From Stutzerimonas stutzeri (GTDB taxonomy: Bacteria > Pseudomonadota > Gammaproteobacteria > Pseudomonadales > Pseudomonadaceae), in contig NZ_JAGQFP010000002.1 in assembly GCF_019090095.1 (NCBI RefSeq), positions 248,001 to 312,000 on the forward strand: a DNA stretch of 64,000 bases, read 5' to 3'. A program made the translations under genes and the position numbers. The notes under the pieces are model-generated. The model was not told the origin of the DNA, made no database searches, and saw only the letters and a program-made list of their open reading frames with translations. Each line of letters opens with the position of its first letter. The first letter of the stretch is position 1. Below are positions 47,413-56,347 of this stretch, in pieces.

Positions 47413-48365
47413 GCCTGGATTATCAGGTCTTGCAGGAGGCCGCGCGGTGGTTTGCGGTGCTGCAGTGCGAGGCGGTCAGCGAGGCGGATCGCGACGCCTG
47501 GCGCGCCTGGCTGGCGACGCCCGAGCACGCCCGTGCCTGGCAACGAGTCGAGCAGATCAGTGGGCGGCTCGAACCCTTGTCCGGCGATCCGTTCAGCCCT
47601 GCGGCGACGGCCTTGTTGCGTCGTCGCCAGCCCGGTCGTCGGCAGGCGCTGAAAACCTTGTCGATTCTCTGTGGTGGCGGTGCGCTGGCGCTGGCCGCGG
47701 GATGCTTGCCGTGGCGAAGCTGGGCCGCCGATCAGCGCACCGCGGTCGGCGAGGTGCGTGACTGGCGCCTGAGCGATGGCTCGCAACTGTGGCTCAATAC
47801 CGACAGCGCCGTGGACATTGCCTTCGAGGCGCCCACTCGCACGCTCTCGCTGGTGCATGGTGAGTTGCTGATGCAGGCGGTCGCCGAGCCTCGGCCATTG
47901 CTGTTGCGCACCGCCGAGGGCCGTTTGCAGGTGCACGACGCCGCGCAGTTTTCGCTGCTGCAGCGCGACGGGCGCAGCCAGCTCAACGTATTCGCGGGTG
48001 CGGTCGAGGTACAGCTGGCTGAACCCGGCCAGTCACGCACCGTTGTGCAGGGGCAGCAGGTCAGCTTCGACAATCAGCGGATCGATGCCGGGCGCCCGGT
48101 ACAGCTGGGGCGCCAGGCCTGGACCCGAGGCGTATTGCTGGCCGACAACCTGCGGCTGGACGAATTCGTCGCCGAGTTGGCGCGCTACCGGCAGGGCTAC
48201 CTGGGTTGCGATCCGCGGGTGGCCGGGCTGCGCGTCGTCGGCGCCTACCCCTTGGCCGATACCGAGCGGGTGCTGGACGCGCTGGCGAGCACGCTGTCAT
48301 TGCGGATCAACCGCCGGTTGCCCTGGTGGGTCAGTCTTGAACCGAGACGGCAGGGCGTCAGCTAG
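47409..48365 (+). CDS. FecR-family anti-sigma / sigma regulator
   Basis: Inner-membrane signal transducer (318 aa). The N-terminal cytoplasmic segment binds sigma (QEAARWFAVLQCEAVSEADRDAWRAWL, PEHARAWQRVE). A membrane helix lies at ~79-98 (TLSILCGGGALALAAGCLPW). The periplasmic FecR domain (AVGEVRDWRLSDGSQLWLNTDSAVDI) and C-terminal STN-like fold receive the signal from the outer-membrane receptor. It is translationally coupled to the sigma gene. Confidence 0.93.
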   Translation: MSLDYQVLQEAARWFAVLQCEAVSEADRDAWRAWLATPEHARAWQRVEQISGRLEPLSGDPFSPAATALLRRRQPGRRQALKTLSILCGGGALALAAGCLPWRSWAADQRTAVGEVRDWRLSDGSQLWLNTDSAVDIAFEAPTRTLSLVHGELLMQAVAEPRPLLLRTAEGRLQVHDAAQFSLLQRDGRSQLNVFAGAVEVQLAEPGQSRTVVQGQQVSFDNQRIDAGRPVQLGRQAWTRGVLLADNLRLDEFVAELARYRQGYLGCDPRVAGLRVVGAYPLADTERVLDALASTLSLRINRRLPWWVSLEPRRQGVS

Positions 48366-48376
48366 TTAACACGAAT

Positions 48377-48407
48377 GTAAAAAATTCTTATCCGCAGTTC
48401 CCTTTTT
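48377..48407 (+). promoter_or_regulatory. FecI-type ECF promoter upstream of the TonB receptor
   Basis: The sequence holds AATTCTTAT, then 9 bp, then CCTTTTT. From memory, the E. coli fecA promoter has the same AATTCTTAT-9-CCTTTTT arrangement across its -35/-10 spacer. It lies ~65 bp before the receptor start. Confidence 0.65.
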
Positions 48408-48468
48408 GCGTCGGCCGCTGGGCATAACGACAACGATCACGATCCTGCCTTCGCAAAAAGGATGACTC

Positions 48469-50952
48469 ATGCGCTCTATCGTCACACCGCTCCGCCGTTC
48501 CAGCGCGCTCGGCCACGCCGTCCGCGCTGCCCTGTTCTGCCTGCCCTTGGCCGCGCTCGCCAGCTCACCGGAGGCGCTGGCGCAGTCGGCCAGCCAGCAA
48601 TCGGTGCGTGGCTACGACATTCCGGCCGGTCCGCTGTCCAGCGCCCTGAGCCGCTTCGCCGGTGAAGCGGGGATCCTGCTGTCGGTCGAGGGAAGCCTGA
48701 TCGAGGGTCGCCAGTCGAAGGGCTTGCAAGGGCAATTCGGAATCGAGGAGGGCTTTGAGAGGCTGCTCCAGGGCAGCGGCCTGCAGGCGGTGCGCGATGA
48801 GCAGGGCACCTATTCATTGGCGCCGCGTCCGCCGTCGGGCGACACCGTTGAATTGAAGCCCATGGTGGTCGAAGGCTTCGCCCTGGGTAACGCTCTGGGC
48901 GAGATGGAAGGCTACAACGCGACCCACAGCAGCGTGGCGACCAAGACGAGCATGCCGCTGGTCGAAACCTCCCAGACCGTGTCGGTGGTTACGCGTCAGC
49001 AGATCGAGGACCAGGGCTCCCGCTCGATCGCGCAGGCGGTGCGCTACACGCCGGGCCTGATGAGCACGCCCTACGGCGCCACCACTCGCTACGATTATGT
49101 CGCCATGCGCGGCATCACTGATGGTGCGGTGGATAACCTCTACCTTGATGGCCAGAAACTGCTGGGCGACAGCGGCACCTACAGCAGCCTGCAGGTCGAT
49201 CCCTATTTCGTCGAGCGCATCGACATCCTCAAGGGGCCGTCATCAGTACTCTACGGCCGCAGCCTGCCCGGCGGCCTGGTGGCGATGACCACCAAGAAGC
49301 CGCAGCAGGAAAGCCACCGTCAGCTGCAGTTTTCCTACGGCAGCAACGATTACAAACAGACCGCCTTCGATTTTACCGGCCCACTGGACGACGAGCGGGT
49401 CGCCTACCGCCTCGCGGGTGTCATCAAGGATGCCGATAATCAGGTCGATGGCATCGAGGAACAGCGCTACGCCGTGATGCCATCGTTGAGCATCGACTTC
49501 ACCGAAGACACTCGCCTGACCTTGCTGGCGATGCTGCAGAAGGACCCGGAGAGCGGCTACCACGGCGGTCTGCCTGCCGACGGTACGGTGACCTCGCATA
49601 ACGGCCAGCGCATCTCGCGCAGCTTTTTCGAAGGCGATAAAGACTACGAGACGTTCGAGCGTGACCAGCAGATGCTGGGCTATCAGCTGGAGCACCGCTT
49701 CAACGATGTCGTGTCGGCCCGGCAGAACTTCCAGTACCTGGACTCGACCGTGGATTCGGGGCAGGTGTATCAGTACGGCTACGTGGCCGCGGGTTCCGAC
49801 GAGCTGGTGCGCTACTACACCGGCGCCGACGAGGCGCTGCACGCCTGGACCATCGACAACCAGTTGCAGTTTCTCTTCGATACCGGAGCTCTCAGCCACA
49901 CCCTGGTGACCGGCCTCGATTATCAGCGGCGCAAGGCCAAGGTCGATTACGACGCCGGTTATGGTTTGTATGCGATCAACCCCTACACTGGCGCCGTCGG
50001 AACGGGTAGCCCGGTGTTCTACCACCAGTACGACGAGACCCGCGAGCTGGAGCAGACCGGACTCTATGTGCAGGATCTGATCAGCCTGAATAACTGGCGT
50101 TTCTCGTTGGGCATGCGCCAGGACTGGGTGGATGTCTCTTTCGCTCAGACCGAATCGATCTACGGCGATCAGTCCGATCAGGCCAAGCTCGATCAGTTCA
50201 CCGGACGCGTCGGGGTGCTCTATGCCTTCGACAACGGTCTGTCGCCCTACGTCAGCTACTCCGAGTCGTTCAATCCCAACGCCACCGGCGCCTATAACTT
50301 CGACGGCAGCGCCTACGACATCACCTTGCTGGACCCGACCGAGGGCGAGCAATACGAGGTCGGTCTGAAGTACCAGCCGCTGGGCACCGACGACCTCTAC
50401 ACCCTTTCCTACTTCGATCTGAAGCAGTCCAACCTGGCGAACAAGGACTCCAACGAGAATTTCTACCGCGCGGTGGGTGAGCTCAGCTCCAAAGGCGTGG
50501 AACTGGAAGCCCGCCTGCGGCCGATCGAGCAGGTCAACGTCATCGCCAGCTACACCTACATGGACGTCGAGTACTCCAAGGACTTCACCGGCGCAGCCGG
50601 GGTGAACAACCGCGGCAACACGCCCAACGCGGTGGCGCGCAACATGGCTTCGCTGTGGAGCGACTATACCTTCGACCAGGGCCCGCTCGCGGGCCTGCAG
50701 GTGGGCGGCGGTGCGCGCTACTTCGGCAAGAGCTGGGCCGATGCGGAAAACACCCTGCGGATTCCGTCCTACACGCTGTATGACGCCATGCTCGGCTACG
50801 ACCTGTCACGGGTTGGTCTGCAGGGCGTCGGTGTCCGCCTGAACCTCAACAACCTCACCGACGAAAAGTACGTGGCGGCGTGTAACAGCCTGAGCCAGTG
50901 CTACTACGGTGAGGCGCGCAACGTCATGGCCACCGTGACCTACGACTTCTGA
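48469..50952 (+). CDS. TonB-dependent siderophore receptor with N-terminal signalling (STN) domain
   Basis: Outer-membrane ferric-siderophore transporter and transducer, 827 aa. A signal peptide (~1-38, ends ALA) precedes the STN domain (~47-118: YDIPAGPLSSALSRFAGEAGI). The plug follows (VETSQTVSVVTRQQIEDQG, IDILKGPSSVLYGRSLPGG), then a 22-strand barrel ending in the terminal Phe of VTYDF. The STN domain and the FecI/FecR pair upstream show it signals ligand occupancy to its own sigma factor. The siderophore cannot be read from sequence; a hydroxamate or xenosiderophore is a guess. AAAAGGATG upstream is the ribosome site. Confidence 0.95.
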   Translation: MRSIVTPLRRSSALGHAVRAALFCLPLAALASSPEALAQSASQQSVRGYDIPAGPLSSALSRFAGEAGILLSVEGSLIEGRQSKGLQGQFGIEEGFERLLQGSGLQAVRDEQGTYSLAPRPPSGDTVELKPMVVEGFALGNALGEMEGYNATHSSVATKTSMPLVETSQTVSVVTRQQIEDQGSRSIAQAVRYTPGLMSTPYGATTRYDYVAMRGITDGAVDNLYLDGQKLLGDSGTYSSLQVDPYFVERIDILKGPSSVLYGRSLPGGLVAMTTKKPQQESHRQLQFSYGSNDYKQTAFDFTGPLDDERVAYRLAGVIKDADNQVDGIEEQRYAVMPSLSIDFTEDTRLTLLAMLQKDPESGYHGGLPADGTVTSHNGQRISRSFFEGDKDYETFERDQQMLGYQLEHRFNDVVSARQNFQYLDSTVDSGQVYQYGYVAAGSDELVRYYTGADEALHAWTIDNQLQFLFDTGALSHTLVTGLDYQRRKAKVDYDAGYGLYAINPYTGAVGTGSPVFYHQYDETRELEQTGLYVQDLISLNNWRFSLGMRQDWVDVSFAQTESIYGDQSDQAKLDQFTGRVGVLYAFDNGLSPYVSYSESFNPNATGAYNFDGSAYDITLLDPTEGEQYEVGLKYQPLGTDDLYTLSYFDLKQSNLANKDSNENFYRAVGELSSKGVELEARLRPIEQVNVIASYTYMDVEYSKDFTGAAGVNNRGNTPNAVARNMASLWSDYTFDQGPLAGLQVGGGARYFGKSWADAENTLRIPSYTLYDAMLGYDLSRVGLQGVGVRLNLNNLTDEKYVAACNSLSQCYYGEARNVMATVTYDF

Positions 50953-50964
50953 GCCGCTAACGCT

Positions 50965-50994
50965 GCCGCCGTCCTGCAAGGGTCGGCGGCTTTT
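50965..50994 (+). terminator. Terminator after the TonB receptor gene
   Basis: GCCGCCG (50965-50971) pairs with CGGCGGC (50984-50990), followed by TTTT, 12 bp after the stop. It may attenuate transcription into the PepSY gene. Confidence 0.7.
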
Positions 50995-51020
50995 GGCTAT
51001 CTGCAAGACGGAAACCGACG

Positions 51021-52205
51021 ATGCGCCCGATTCTCGTACTTCTGCACCGCTATATTGGCTTGGCCACGGCGTTGTTCCTGTTTCTCGCCGGGATCACCGG
51101 CAGCGTGCTGGCTTTCCACCATGAACTGGACGAATGGCTGAACCCCGAGTTCTATCACACCGAAAGCCGCGGGCCGGTGCTGGCGCCGGGCACGCTGGTC
51201 GATCGGGTCGAGGCGGCCAATCCGCGGATGCAGGTCTGGTACATGGAGTTTCCCGACGAGCCTGGCCATGCCGCCCTGATGGCGCTGGTGCCACGCAATG
51301 ACCCGGCGACCGGCAAGCCGTATGACGAGCGGCCAGTGGTGCGGTATCTCGATGTGGTCACTGGCGAGCAGGTCGGCACGCGTTATTGGGGCGAGTGCTG
51401 CTTCTCGCGACAGAACTTTGTGCCGTTCCTGCTGGAGTTTCACTACAACCTGACCCTGCCGGGCGGCTGGGGACTCTGGCTGATGGGTATCGTCGCGATC
51501 CTGTGGACGCTCGACTGCTTCGTGTCGCTGCTGCTGACCTTCCCGCGTGGACGGCCGTTCTTTGGCAAGTGGGGGACGGCCTGGAAGATCAAGCGTCAGC
51601 GCCTCAACCATGACGTGCATCGTGCCGGTGGTCTGTGGCTGTGGCTGCTGCTCACGCCGGTGGCGATCAGCAGTATTGCGATGAACCTGCCCGAGCAGGT
51701 CTTCAAACCGGTGGTGTCGTTGGTATCGAAGGTGGAACCGAGCGTTTACGCGGCGCGGGGCAAGCTACCCAAGGACGCCTTGGGCGTGACCCAGTACGAC
51801 TTCCATCGCGCCTATGACTTCGCCATGCAACACGCAGCCGACCTGGGCCTCAGCGAGCCCATCGGCGAGCTGTATTACAGCTTCGAGTACAACTTCTACG
51901 GCGCCGGTTTCGGTGATCACGACAGCAACCAGGGCAATGCCTGGCTGTTCTTTCATGGCAGTGACGGCACGCAATTGCTGGGGCAGGAGATACCGGGGCA
52001 GGGCACGCTGGGCGAGCAATTCCATATGCTGCAGCCGGCGATCCATGGTGGGCGGATTCTCGGCTTTCCCGGCCGCATCCTGATTGCGGTATTGGGCCTG
52101 GCGATCGCCGTGCTTTCGGTGACCGGCGTGGTGATCTGGTGGCGCAAGCGGCGCGCCCGGTGCATAGCGGCAAGCAGGCGCAACGAGACGCTGCAAGCGA
52201 TCTGA
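51021..52205 (+). CDS. PepSY-associated membrane protein (iron-uptake, PiuB-like)
   Basis: Inner-membrane protein (394 aa) with about four membrane helices: ~10-32 (YIGLATALFLFLAGITGSVLAF), ~150-177, ~205-225 and ~350-375 (ILIAVLGLAIAVLSVTGVVIWW). Periplasmic PepSY-type segments are seen, and the HHELDEWLNPEF motif follows TM1. Such proteins often accompany siderophore receptors and are proposed to reduce ferric siderophores or move iron across the inner membrane. It lies 68 bp after the receptor, in the same cassette. Confidence 0.9.
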   Translation: MRPILVLLHRYIGLATALFLFLAGITGSVLAFHHELDEWLNPEFYHTESRGPVLAPGTLVDRVEAANPRMQVWYMEFPDEPGHAALMALVPRNDPATGKPYDERPVVRYLDVVTGEQVGTRYWGECCFSRQNFVPFLLEFHYNLTLPGGWGLWLMGIVAILWTLDCFVSLLLTFPRGRPFFGKWGTAWKIKRQRLNHDVHRAGGLWLWLLLTPVAISSIAMNLPEQVFKPVVSLVSKVEPSVYAARGKLPKDALGVTQYDFHRAYDFAMQHAADLGLSEPIGELYYSFEYNFYGAGFGDHDSNQGNAWLFFHGSDGTQLLGQEIPGQGTLGEQFHMLQPAIHGGRILGFPGRILIAVLGLAIAVLSVTGVVIWWRKRRARCIAASRRNETLQAI

Positions 52206-52227
52206 TGACCGCCTTCGGCGCTGAGTC

Positions 52228-52260
52228 AACGTAGGGTGGATCACGCTTCACCGATCCACC
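52228..52260. repeat. Palindromic intergenic repeat, copy 1
   Basis: AACGTAGG is followed by the imperfect palindrome GGTGGATC...GATCCACC (stem 8 bp). This resembles the dispersed 'GTAGGGTGGAT' repeats of pseudomonads. It is in the gap between two convergent genes. Confidence 0.75.
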
Positions 52261-52332
52261 AACGGCCCTCGCAGCCCCTGCGTGGCTCAGGCCACGGCGA
52301 CAGTGACCCCGAGCGCGGCAAGATCTCCAGCT

Positions 52333-52365
52333 AACGTAGGGCGGATCACGCTTCACCGATCCGCC
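52333..52365. repeat. Palindromic intergenic repeat, copy 2
   Basis: Same 33-bp unit as at 52228 in direct orientation, 105 bp downstream. The stem is GGCGGATC...GATCCGCC: both differences from copy 1 lie at paired positions, so base pairing is kept. Confidence 0.75.
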
Positions 52366-52409
52366 GAGGCGATGTACGCGCCCCGAACGAGGCGAAGCCT
52401 GACACAGAA

Positions 52410-52811
52410 TCAGGTGGAGCCGTCCGCTTGCGCGGCGCAGCTCCAGAGTTCCAGCGCGGGCCGGTCCGCTTTTGGCGGGCCGAGCCATTCGCTCATGGCG
52501 TGGCAACGCTGGTCGAAACACAGTTGGAAATCCCCTGCTTCGGGGGTTCGCCCCAGGCGCAGAGGTTGTAACGGCGGGAGCTGGCGCTGGTAGTGCCAGG
52601 TGCCGTCACGCAGTTCGGCGCCATCGGGGATTTCCATTCCGGCACCTGAACCCTTGACTCGCGCCTCGCCGAGCAGCAGCCCGTCCGGCGTGACGCGGTA
52701 ATCTTCTTCCCAGCGGATCTTCTCGATCGTATGGGTCCAGGCCAGGGTGAAGTCGCTGACGGGCAACTGTGCCCAGACCACCCCGGCCAGCCCCATGCAC
52801 AGCCCGATCAT
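52410..52811 (-). CDS. DUF1850 protein associated with the TRAP-TAXI transporter
   Basis: 133-aa protein with an N-terminal hydrophobic/signal segment (MIGLCMGLAGVVWA). The family opening is present: FTLAWTHTIEKIRWEEDYRV (the H-T/S-x-E-K region), followed by KGSGAGMEIPDGAEL. DUF1850 genes typically sit beside TAXI transporter genes; the function is unknown but probably periplasmic. The start overlaps the permease stop by ATGA, so the two are translationally coupled. Confidence 0.88.
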   Translation of the reverse strand: MIGLCMGLAGVVWAQLPVSDFTLAWTHTIEKIRWEEDYRVTPDGLLLGEARVKGSGAGMEIPDGAELRDGTWHYQRQLPPLQPLRLGRTPEAGDFQLCFDQRCHAMSEWLGPPKADRPALELWSCAAQADGST

Positions 52812-54841
52812 GCGAGCGCCGGCCCGGCGCGGCGCGCTCGGACGATGTGCTGGGCGAGCAGCAAGGCACCGATGCCGAAGCCGATCTCGTCGGTGATGGG
52901 CAGGGCCATGATCAGCGTTACACCCGCGGCAAACCCAAGCACACGCTCCCACCAGGCCAACGGCCGCTGCAGATAGCCAATCGAGGCGATGCCCCACAGC
53001 CCGATCGCGAACGCCGCCTTGAACAGCATGTAGACGGTCATCCCCAGGCTATCGCCCTGCAGCATCAGGGCTGGGTTGTAGACCGCCATGAACGGCACCA
53101 CGAACCCGGCGATGGCGATCCGCACTGCCCACAAGCTGATCTTCAAGCCGCGCTCCTTGGCGATCGGGGCGGCGGCGAAGCAGGCCAGCGCAACCGGCGG
53201 CGTCAGGTCGGCCAGAATGCCGAAGTAGAAGACGAACATGTGCGAGACGATCAGCGGCACACCCAGATCCAGCAGCGCCGGTGCGGCGATGGAGCTGGTG
53301 ATGATGTAGTTGGGGATCGTCGGGATGCCCATGCCCAGCACCAGGCAGGTCAGCATGGTCAGGATCAGCGAGAGGAGCAGGTTGTCCTGCCCGACCGCCA
53401 GGATGTAGCCGGCGAAGGTCGAGGCCACACCGGTCAGCGATACCACCCCGATGATTACGCCCACCAGGGCGCAGGCGATCCCCACCGGTACGGCGTGGCG
53501 GGCGCCTTCGACCAGCGCATGCAGGCACACCAGGAGCGTGTCGCGACCGCCTTTGATGAACCAGCAGCTCGCGACCAGCACGCCGATGACGGCGAAGATC
53601 ACGCCGATGCCCAGCTGGAAGAACCCGGCACAGAGCAGGCCGAGCGCGATCCAGAAGGCGATGCGCAAACCGAACGAAGAGACCTTCAGGATGATCGCCG
53701 AGCCGAGGATGACGATGGCCGTCAGCGCCAGGCCGATCGTACCGGCGAACATCGGCGTCCGCCCGGAGAACAGCAGCCAGACCAGCACCACCAGCGGAAT
53801 CAGCAGGAACCAGCGCTCCTTGACCGCCGCCATGGCGCTCGGGCACTGGTCCTTGGGAAGGCCGCGCAGACCGGCGCGCTTGGCCTCCAGGTGGACCATC
53901 CAGAACGTCGAACCGAAATACAGCAGGGCGGGGATCAGTGCCGCCTTGGCCACTTCGACGAAGGGCACGTTGATGGTCTCGGCCATGATGAAGGCCACCG
54001 CACCCATCACCGGCGGCATCATCTGGCTGCCCATGCTCGCCGTCGCTTCGACGCCTCCGGCAAAGGCCGCGCGATAGCCGAAGCGCTTCATCAGCGGAAT
54101 GGTGAACTGCCCGGTCGTCACCACGTTGGCAACGCCCGAGCCGGTAATGGTGCCCATCAGCGCCGAGGACACCACCGACACCTTGGCCGGGCCGCCCAGC
54201 TTGTGGCCGAACAGGCCCATGGCGAAATCGGTGAACAGCTTGATCATGCCGGCCTGTTCGAGGAACGAGCCGAACAGAATGAACAGGAAGATGTAGGTGG
54301 CCGACACGTAGGTCGGCGTGCCGTACAGGCCTTCGGTGCCGAACGCCAGCTGGTTGACCATCTGGTCGATGTCGTAGCCGCGGTGCGCCAGATCGCCCGG
54401 CAGGTACTGCCCGAGCAGGCCGTAGGCGAGGAACAATGCGCAGATCAGCGGCAGCGCGATGCCCATCACCCGACGTGCCGCCTCGAAAACGAGGACGATG
54501 AGCACTACCCCGACGACGAAGTCGGCGGTGGTCAGATCACCGGAGCGCTGGATCAGGTCGCCTTCGAAATACCACTGGTAGAACGCCGTGCCCATGCCGG
54601 CCAGCGCCAGCACCCAGGCCATGGGCTGCCAGGGACGGCCTTTGCCGTGCAGCGGGAAGCTCAGGAAGACGATCATCAGCAGGAAACCGACGTGCCCCGC
54701 CCGCAGCACCTGGCTCGAGACCGGGTGAAACGCCGCCATGATGATCTGGTAAACGGAAAACAGCAGGGCGACATAGAACAGCGCCTTGGGCCACTCGGCG
54801 GGGCTGCCGCCCAGGCCTTGTTCTTGTTGTAATTCGCTCAT
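52808..54841 (-). CDS. TRAP transporter fused permease (4TM + 12TM), TAXI type
   Basis: Inner-membrane secondary transporter, 677 aa, in which the small DctQ-like and large DctM-like subunits are fused, as is usual for TAXI systems. Many hydrophobic helices are seen. The DctM-like core has FLFGSFLEQAGMIKLFTDFA, GPAKVSVVSSALMGTITGSGVANVV, and GMGIPTIPNYI. ATG at 54841 follows GAGG by 7-8 bp and gives MSELQQEQ. The substrate is a small organic acid by family, not otherwise definable. Confidence 0.94.
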   Translation of the reverse strand: MSELQQEQGLGGSPAEWPKALFYVALLFSVYQIIMAAFHPVSSQVLRAGHVGFLLMIVFLSFPLHGKGRPWQPMAWVLALAGMGTAFYQWYFEGDLIQRSGDLTTADFVVGVVLIVLVFEAARRVMGIALPLICALFLAYGLLGQYLPGDLAHRGYDIDQMVNQLAFGTEGLYGTPTYVSATYIFLFILFGSFLEQAGMIKLFTDFAMGLFGHKLGGPAKVSVVSSALMGTITGSGVANVVTTGQFTIPLMKRFGYRAAFAGGVEATASMGSQMMPPVMGAVAFIMAETINVPFVEVAKAALIPALLYFGSTFWMVHLEAKRAGLRGLPKDQCPSAMAAVKERWFLLIPLVVLVWLLFSGRTPMFAGTIGLALTAIVILGSAIILKVSSFGLRIAFWIALGLLCAGFFQLGIGVIFAVIGVLVASCWFIKGGRDTLLVCLHALVEGARHAVPVGIACALVGVIIGVVSLTGVASTFAGYILAVGQDNLLLSLILTMLTCLVLGMGIPTIPNYIITSSIAAPALLDLGVPLIVSHMFVFYFGILADLTPPVALACFAAAPIAKERGLKISLWAVRIAIAGFVVPFMAVYNPALMLQGDSLGMTVYMLFKAAFAIGLWGIASIGYLQRPLAWWERVLGFAAGVTLIMALPITDEIGFGIGALLLAQHIVRARRAGPALA

Positions 54842-54982
54842 GAAGTGCCTCGAGCTGATAAAGCGTGGTCGCGGAGAGCTGCTAACAAAACCTGCCGTGC
54901 ACACACGCTGGTTTTACTAGCATCTCTGCAAAGTCGTTCAGGGAATCCGGCGGCGGGTGCGGGCGCACTCGCCACCGGGATC

Positions 54983-55002
54983 GGAGCGGCGGATGCCGCT
55001 CC
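54983..55002 (-). other. Intercistronic hairpin between TAXI binding protein and permease genes
   Basis: GGAGCGGC-GGAT-GCCGCTCC, a perfect 8-bp stem with a 4-base loop, lies 10 bp after the TAXI stop. No T-run follows on the minus strand. It could stabilise the binding-protein mRNA over the permease. Confidence 0.65.
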
Positions 55003-55011
55003 TCGACGCAA

Positions 55012-55965
55012 TCAGAGTGCGCCGACTTCCTTGTAGTAGCGCTCAGCGCCCGGGTGCAGCGGGATCGGCAGCGCCTTGGTGGCGTTTTCCAGCTTGATGT
55101 CCTTGGCGGCCGAGTGGGCCTTGGCCAGCTGGTCGAGGTTTTCGAACAGCAGCTTGGTCATCTGATACGCGACGTCGTCCGAGACGCCCTCATGGGTCAC
55201 CAGGATGTTGGTGATCGCCACGGTCGGCACGTCGGCGTCCTGGCCGTCATAGGTACCGGCCGGAATCGTCGCCGCCTGATAGGCGTCGTTGCCGATCTTG
55301 GTGACCACGTCCTGCGGGATCTCGACGTAATTCAGCGGCATGGTCGAAGCCAGGTCGCGGATCGCCGCCATGCCCAGGCCGGCCGATTGCAGGGTGGCGT
55401 CCAGCTGGCGGTTCTTGATCAGCTCGACCGATTCAGCGAACGGCAGGTACTCGATCTTGCCCATGTCCTCGTAGCTCAGGCCGGCTGCCTTGAGGATGGC
55501 GCGGGCGTTGAGCTCGGTGCCGGACTTCGGCGCACCGACCGACAGCGACTTGCCCTTGAGGTCGGCCAGGGTCTTGATGCCCGATTCCTTGCTGGCAACG
55601 ATCTGGATGTAGTTGGGGTAGGCGCCGCCAATGGCGCGCAGCTTCTTCAGCGGCGCCTTGAAGCCGGCATCTTCCACGCCGTTCCAGCCGTCGGCGACCG
55701 AGTCGCCCAGGGCCAGGCCCAGCTCACCACGACCGGCTTGCAGCAGGTTGAGGTTTTCCACCGAGGCCTTGGTCGCCTGAACGGAGGTCTTCGAGCCCTC
55801 GATGCCTTTGCTGTAGAGCTGAGAAATGGCCACGCCGATCGGGTAGTACACGCCGCTGGTGCCGCCGGTCAGGATATTGATGAAGGTCGGCGCGGCAACC
55901 GCTGCGGTGCTGGCGGTGAAGGCCGCTGCAGCAGCGAGCAGGCCGAGTTGCTTGGTCAATTTCAT
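55012..55965 (-). CDS. TAXI-family TRAP transporter solute-binding protein
   Basis: Periplasmic substrate receptor, 317 aa. The signal peptide MKLTKQLGLLAAAAAFTASTAAVA ends before APTFINIL. The TAXI hallmark GGTSGVYYPIGVAIS is at ~33-47. Further family blocks are QAGRGELGLALGDS, GAPKSGTELNARAIL and LHPGAERYYKEVG. ATG at 55965 has GGAG upstream; the open frame extends further but encodes no signal peptide. It is first in the leftward set TAXI - permease - DUF1850. Confidence 0.95.
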   Translation of the reverse strand: MKLTKQLGLLAAAAAFTASTAAVAAPTFINILTGGTSGVYYPIGVAISQLYSKGIEGSKTSVQATKASVENLNLLQAGRGELGLALGDSVADGWNGVEDAGFKAPLKKLRAIGGAYPNYIQIVASKESGIKTLADLKGKSLSVGAPKSGTELNARAILKAAGLSYEDMGKIEYLPFAESVELIKNRQLDATLQSAGLGMAAIRDLASTMPLNYVEIPQDVVTKIGNDAYQAATIPAGTYDGQDADVPTVAITNILVTHEGVSDDVAYQMTKLLFENLDQLAKAHSAAKDIKLENATKALPIPLHPGAERYYKEVGAL

Positions 55966-56347
55966 GGTGTTTCTCCGTTTCGTTGTTATTGGTTTTCGCA
56001 GAACTGACGATAGACGATCAGGCGCAGCCACTGCGCAGCGGCGGACAAGACGGGGCGAGACACACGGTTGGCCTTGGCAGAGAAGGCAGAAGTGCGCTGT
56101 GCGGCTGTTCTTGTCGTTGATCGCATCGGGCATTGCTGAGAGGAGCACGAACCGTGCCATTAACCGTGATGGCTCTGGCGCGTGCCCTGCGTTGCGGGTT
56201 ACCCCTCAGGTGCGCGGAAACCTGCCGATGTCCACGCTGCGATAGGCGGAAATTTGCCTATGTCCGTCAGGTGCGCAACCGCCCGACGAAACCTGCCGGT
56301 CCTCCTGGCGTCGCAGTTAGAACGCGGCGCAACCAGCGAGGTGCAGC
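55966..56347. other. Non-coding gap with short imperfect direct repeats
   Basis: No gene is recognisable in these 382 bp upstream of the TAXI gene. Two 20-bp imperfect direct repeats, GCGGAAA(CC/TT)TGCC(G/T)ATGTCC, lie at 56214-56233 and 56246-56265 (17/20 identical). The 10-mer TCAGGTGCGC occurs at 56206 and 56267, and a third partial copy starts near 56298. Confidence 0.55.

Noticed and set aside
52769..54832. 687-codon open frame on the plus strand
   Set aside because: Antisense of the TRAP permease; the translation is almost all Gln, Arg, His, Asp and Gly, the mirror of a hydrophobic membrane protein.
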